A model generated the notes under the pieces. That model was not told the origin of the DNA. It saw only the letters and a list, made by a program, of their open reading frames with translations, and did not search any database. 64,000 nt of DNA, from contig OX637394.1 of assembly GCA_951799425.1 (NCBI GenBank), forward strand, positions 53,013,142 through 53,077,141, read 5' to 3'. Origin of the DNA: Ilex aquifolium (Eukaryota; Streptophyta; Magnoliopsida; Aquifoliales; Aquifoliaceae). Position numbers and translations under genes: made by a program. Shown here in pieces: positions 59,667 through 64,000 of the stretch (positions within the stretch are counted from its first letter, which is position 1; each line of letters begins with the position of its first letter).

Positions 59667-62600
59667 GGGCTATATTGCAACGCAAATTTGGTGTAATAAG
59701 TAGTCCTCATTTAAAATGAAATAGTCTATCGGACATAACTTTTTCTCCCGAACTTGGATTGAGCTAATTCTTGCGGCATTGTAAAGAGAACTTGAAACCC
59801 TAACCAATATATTCAGATCAAAATTGGTGATTCATCTTCTAACAAGTTCGAAATGGTGATGGAAGTTTGGTATAGTTGGCCATTCCCCTCCACAAGGAAA
59901 AAAAAGTAATTTCCCATTCTTTCTTATTTCTGACATAACTTTTTACTCCGGTCTCTGATTAAGTTGATTCTTGCGGCATTGTAAAGAATTCTTGAATCCC
60001 TAACCACTTTATTCACATCAATAGTCATGAAAAATCCTCTAGCATGGGCTATATTGTAACGCAATTTTGGTGTAATAAGTAGTCCTTCTTTAAAATGAAA
60101 TAGTCTATCCGACATAACTTTTTCTCCCGAAATCGGATTGAGCTAACTCTTGCGGCATTGTAAAAAGAACTTGAAACCCTAACCAATATATTGAGATCAA
60201 AATTGGTGATTCATCTTCTACCATGGTCGAAATGGTGATGGAAGTTTGGAATAGTTAGCCATTCCCCTCCACAAGGAAAAATAAGTAATTTCCCATTCTT
60301 TAGTATTTCTGACTTAACTTTTTACTCCGGTCTCTGATTAAGATGATTCTTGCGGCATTGTAAAGAATTCTTGAATCCCTAACCACTTTATTCACATCAA
60401 TAGTCATGAAAAATCCTCTAGCCTGGGCTATATTGTAACGCAAGTTTGGTGTAATAAGTAGTAGTCATCCTTTAAAATGAAATAGTATATCCGACATAAC
60501 TTTTTCTCCCGACATCGGATTGAGCTAACTCTTGCGGCATTGTAAAGAGAACTTGAAACCCTAACCAATATATTGCGATCAAAATTGGTGATTCATCTTC
60601 TAGCAAGGTCGAAATGGTGATGGAAGTTTGGTATAGTTGGCCATTCCCCTCCACAAGGAAAAATAAGTAATTTCCCATTCTTTAGTATTTCTGACATAAC
60701 TTTTTACTCCGGTCTCTGATTAAGATGATTCTTCCGGCATTGTAAAGAATTCTTGAATCCCTAACCACTTTATTCACATCAATAGTCATGAAAAATCCTC
60801 TAGCATGGGCTATATTGTAACGCAAGTTTGGTGTAGTAAGTAGTCCTCCTTTAAAATGAAATAGTATATCCGACATAACTTTTTCTCCCGAAATCGGATT
60901 GAGCTAACTCTTGCGGCATTGTAAAGAGAACTTGAAACCCTAACCAATATATTGCGATCAAAATTGGTGATTCATCTTCTAGCAAGGTCGAAATGGTGAT
61001 GGAAGTTTGGAATAGTTGGCCATTCCCATCCACAAGGAAAAATAAGTAATTTCCCATTCTTTAGTATTTCTGACATAACTTTTTACTCCGGTCTCTGATT
61101 AAGATGATTCTTGCGGCATTGTAAAGAATTCTTGAATCCCTAACCACTTTATTCACATCAATAGTCATGAAAAATCCTCTAGCATGGGCTATATTGTAAC
61201 GCAAGTTTGGTGTAGTAAGTAGTCATCCTTTAAAATGAAGTAGTCTATCCGACATAAATTTTCTCCCGAAATGGGATTGAGCTAACTCTTGCGGCATTGT
61301 AAAGAGAACTTGAAAGCCTAACCAATATATTGAGATCAAAATTGATGATTCATCTTCTACCATGGTCGAAATGGTGATGGAAGTTTGGAATAGTTCGCCA
61401 TTCCCCTCCACAAGGAAAAATAAGTAATTTCCCATTCTTTAGTATTTCTGACTTAACTTTTTACTCCGGTCTCTGATTAAGATGATTCTTGCGGCATTGT
61501 AAAGAATTCTTGAATCCCTAACCACTTTATTCACATCAATAGTCATGAAAAATCCTCTAGCATGGGCTATATTGCAACGCAAATTTGGTGTAATAAGTAG
61601 TCCTCATTTAAAATGAAATAGTCTATCGGACATAACTTTTTCTCCCGAACTTGGATTGAGCTAATTCTTGCGGCATTGTAAAGAGAACTTGAAACCCTAA
61701 CCAATATATTCAGATCAAAATTGGTGATTCATCTTCTAACAAGTTCGAAATGGTGATGGAAGTTTGGTATAGTTGGCCATTCCCCTCCACAAGGAAAAAA
61801 AAGTAATTTCCCATTCTTTCTTATTTCTGACATAACTTTTTACTCCGGTCTCTGATTAAGTTGATTCTTGCGGCATTGTAAAGAATTCTTGAATCCCTAA
61901 CCACTTTATTCACATCAATAGTCATGAAAAATCCTCTAGCATGGGCTATATTGTAACGCAATTTTGGTGTAATAAGTAGTCCTTCTTTAAAATGAAATAG
62001 TCTATCCGACATAACTTTTTCTCCCGAAATCGGATTGAGCTAACTCTTGCGGCATTGTAAAAAGAACTTGAAACCCTAACCAATATATTGAGATCAAAAT
62101 TGGTGATTCATCTTCTACCATGGTCGAAATGGTGATGGAAGTTTGGAATAGTTAGCCATTCCCCTCCACAAGGAAAAATAAGTAATTTCCCATTCTTTAG
62201 TATTTCTGACTTAACTTTTTACTCCGGTCTCTGATTAAGATGATTCTTGCGGCATTGTAAAGAATTCTTGAATCCCTAACCACTTTATTCACATCAATAG
62301 TCATGAAAAATCCTCTAGCCTGGGCTATATTGTAACGCAAGTTTGGTGTAATAAGTAGTAGTCATCCTTTAAAATGAAATAGTATATCCGACATAACTTT
62401 TTCTCCCGACATCGGATTGAGCTAACTCTTGCGGCATTGTAAAGAGAACTTGAAACCCTAACCAATATATTGCGATCAAAATTGGTGATTCATCTTCTAG
62501 CAAGGTCGAAATGGTGATGGAAGTTTGGTATAGTTGGCCATTCCCCTCCACAAGGAAAAATAAGTAATTTCCCATTCTTTAGTATTTCTGACATAACTTT

Positions 62601-63790
62601 TTACTCCGGTCTCTGATTAAGATGATTCTTCCGGCATTGTAAAGAATTCTTGAATCCCTAACCACTTTATTCACATCAATAGTCATGAAAAATCCTCTAG
62701 CATGGGCTATATTGTAACGCAAGTTTGGTGTAGTAAGTAGTCCTCCTTTAAAATGAAATAGTATATCCGACATAACTTTTTCTCCCGAAATCGGATTGAG
62801 CTAACTCTTGCGGCATTGTAAAGAGAACTTGAAACCCTAACCAATATATTGCGATCAAAATTGGTGATTCATCTTCTAGCAAGGTCGAAATGGTGATGGA
62901 AGTTTGGAATAGTTGGCCATTCCCATCCACAAGGAAAAATAAGTAATTTCCCATTCTTTAGTATTTCTGACATAACTTTTTACTCCGGTCTCTGATTAAG
63001 ATGATTCTTGCGGCATTGTAAAGAATTCTTGAATCCCTAACCACTTTATTCACATCAATAGTCATGAAAAATCCTCTAGCATGGGCTATATTGTAACGCA
63101 AGTTTGGTGTAGTAAGTAGTCATCCTTTAAAATGAAGTAGTCTATCCGACATAAATTTTCTCCCGAAATGGGATTGAGCTAACTCTTGCGGCATTGTAAA
63201 GAGAACTTGAAAGCCTAACCAATATATTGAGATCAAAATTGATGATTCATCTTCTACCATGGTCGAAATGGTGATGGAAGTTTGGAATAGTTCGCCATTC
63301 CCCTCCACAAGGAAAAATAAGTAATTTCCCATTCTTTAGTATTTCTGACTTAACTTTTTACTCCGGTCTCTGATTAAGATGATTCTTGCGGCATTGTAAA
63401 GAATTCTTGAATCCCTAACCACTTTATTCACATCAATAGTCATGAAAAATCCTCTAGCATGGGCTATATTGCAACGCAAATTTGGTGTAATAAGTAGTCC
63501 TCATTTAAAATGAAATAGTCTATCGGACATAACTTTTTCTCCCGAACTTGGATTGAGCTAATTCTTGCGGCATTGTAAAGAGAACTTGAAACCCTAACCA
63601 ATATATTCAGATCAAAATTGGTGATTCATCTTCTAACAAGTTCGAAATGGTGATGGAAGTTTGGTATAGTTGGCCATTCCCCTCCACAAGGAAAAAAAAG
63701 TAATTTCCCATTCTTTCTTATTTCTGACATAACTTTTTACTCCGGTCTCTGATTAAGTTGATTCTTGCGGCATTGTAAAGAATTCTTGAA
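59667..63790. repeat. Tandem 1,897-bp higher-order repeats (two full copies plus part)
   Basis: Equivalent units recur exactly 1,897 bp apart: MSDRL-type unit ends at 59924, 61821 and 63718, and others at 60472/62369, 60682/62579 and 61223/63120. Shared markers are CTTCCGGCATTG in B, ATAAATTTTCTCCCG with GAAATGGG, AATTGATGATTC and ATAGTTCGCC. The match breaks near 63796, where CCCTAAACATTTT replaces CCCTAACCACTTT, so another dimer type begins before the window ends. Confidence 0.82.
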
Positions 63791-64000
63791 TCCCTAAACA
63801 TTTTATTCACATCAAAAGTCATGAAAAATCCTCTAGCATGGGCTATATTGCAACGCAAATTTGGTGTAATAAGTAGTCCTCCTTTAAAATGAAATAGTCT
63901 ATCGGACATAACTTTTTCTCCCGAACTCGGATTGAGCTAATTCTTGCGGCATTGTAAAGAGAACTTGAAACCCTAACCAATATATTGAGATCAAAATTGG

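Larger units (their letters stand above)
43235..64000. repeat. Right arm of 379-bp dimeric satellite array
   Basis: The same A/B satellite resumes in the same orientation, completing the interrupted B subunit at 43407, and runs to the end of the window without any other insertion or gene. The first 1.9 kb (43230-45134) closely matches the last 1.9 kb of the left arm (15748-17653, offset 27,482 bp including the insertion). The higher-order pattern therefore continues across the element. Further right the dimer order becomes mosaic, with spacings of 758, 1,897, about 2,655 and 2,658 bp between equivalent units. Recurrent 63-70 codon ORFs on the minus strand are by-products of the repeat. Confidence 0.97.

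Overview
The window looks like nuclear DNA of a flowering plant, probably heterochromatic or centromeric. It contains no host gene, rRNA or tRNA that I can support. Two things account for every base: a tandem satellite array, and one large nested LTR-retrotransposon block. The plant origin is inferred from the Ty3/gypsy chromovirus, which carries a C-terminal chromodomain, a single gag-pol ORF, an initiator-Met tRNA primer-binding site and long LTRs starting TGTAAAACCC. These features fit the plant Tekay/Del lineage. I cannot name the species.

Layout. 1-17653: satellite. 17654-43229: retrotransposon block on the minus strand. 43230-64000: the same satellite in the same orientation. The satellite unit is a 379-bp head-to-tail dimer of two diverged but related subunits, A (about 200 bp) and B (about 179 bp). 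Dimers are grouped into higher-order repeats, mainly about 1,897 bp (five dimers). Other periods are 758 bp, 1,140 bp, 2,658 bp and a nearly perfect 9,101-bp large-scale duplication in the left arm.

The retrotransposon block has the order LTR-interior-LTR-interior-LTR-interior-LTR, with four LTRs of about 2,616 bp and three interiors of 5,037 bp. The whole 25.6-kb block is flanked by one perfect 5-bp target-site duplication (ACTTT), and the internal LTRs are directly shared between neighbouring copies. This is the signature of one insertion that was later expanded by LTR-LTR unequal recombination. Each interior has an uninterrupted 1,528-codon Gag-Pol ORF: Gag, zinc knuckle, protease, reverse transcriptase, RNase H, integrase, chromodomain. 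Copies 1 and 3 appear identical in protein sequence. The middle copy carries three substitutions, one of which changes the first catalytic Asp of the integrase to Asn.

Working relationships. Transcription should start in each right-hand LTR, at a TATATAAA box on the minus strand, and run leftward through a long R/U5 leader. That leader carries about twelve palindromic CCTTCCGGAAGG units. The transcript then passes the PBS and gag-pol to the polypurine tract. The chromodomain is expected to favour integration into heterochromatin, which fits the satellite location. I found no unknown multigene system. The most notable points are the single-TSD trimer, the catalytic change in the middle copy, the palindrome array in the LTR, and the nested periodicities of the satellite.
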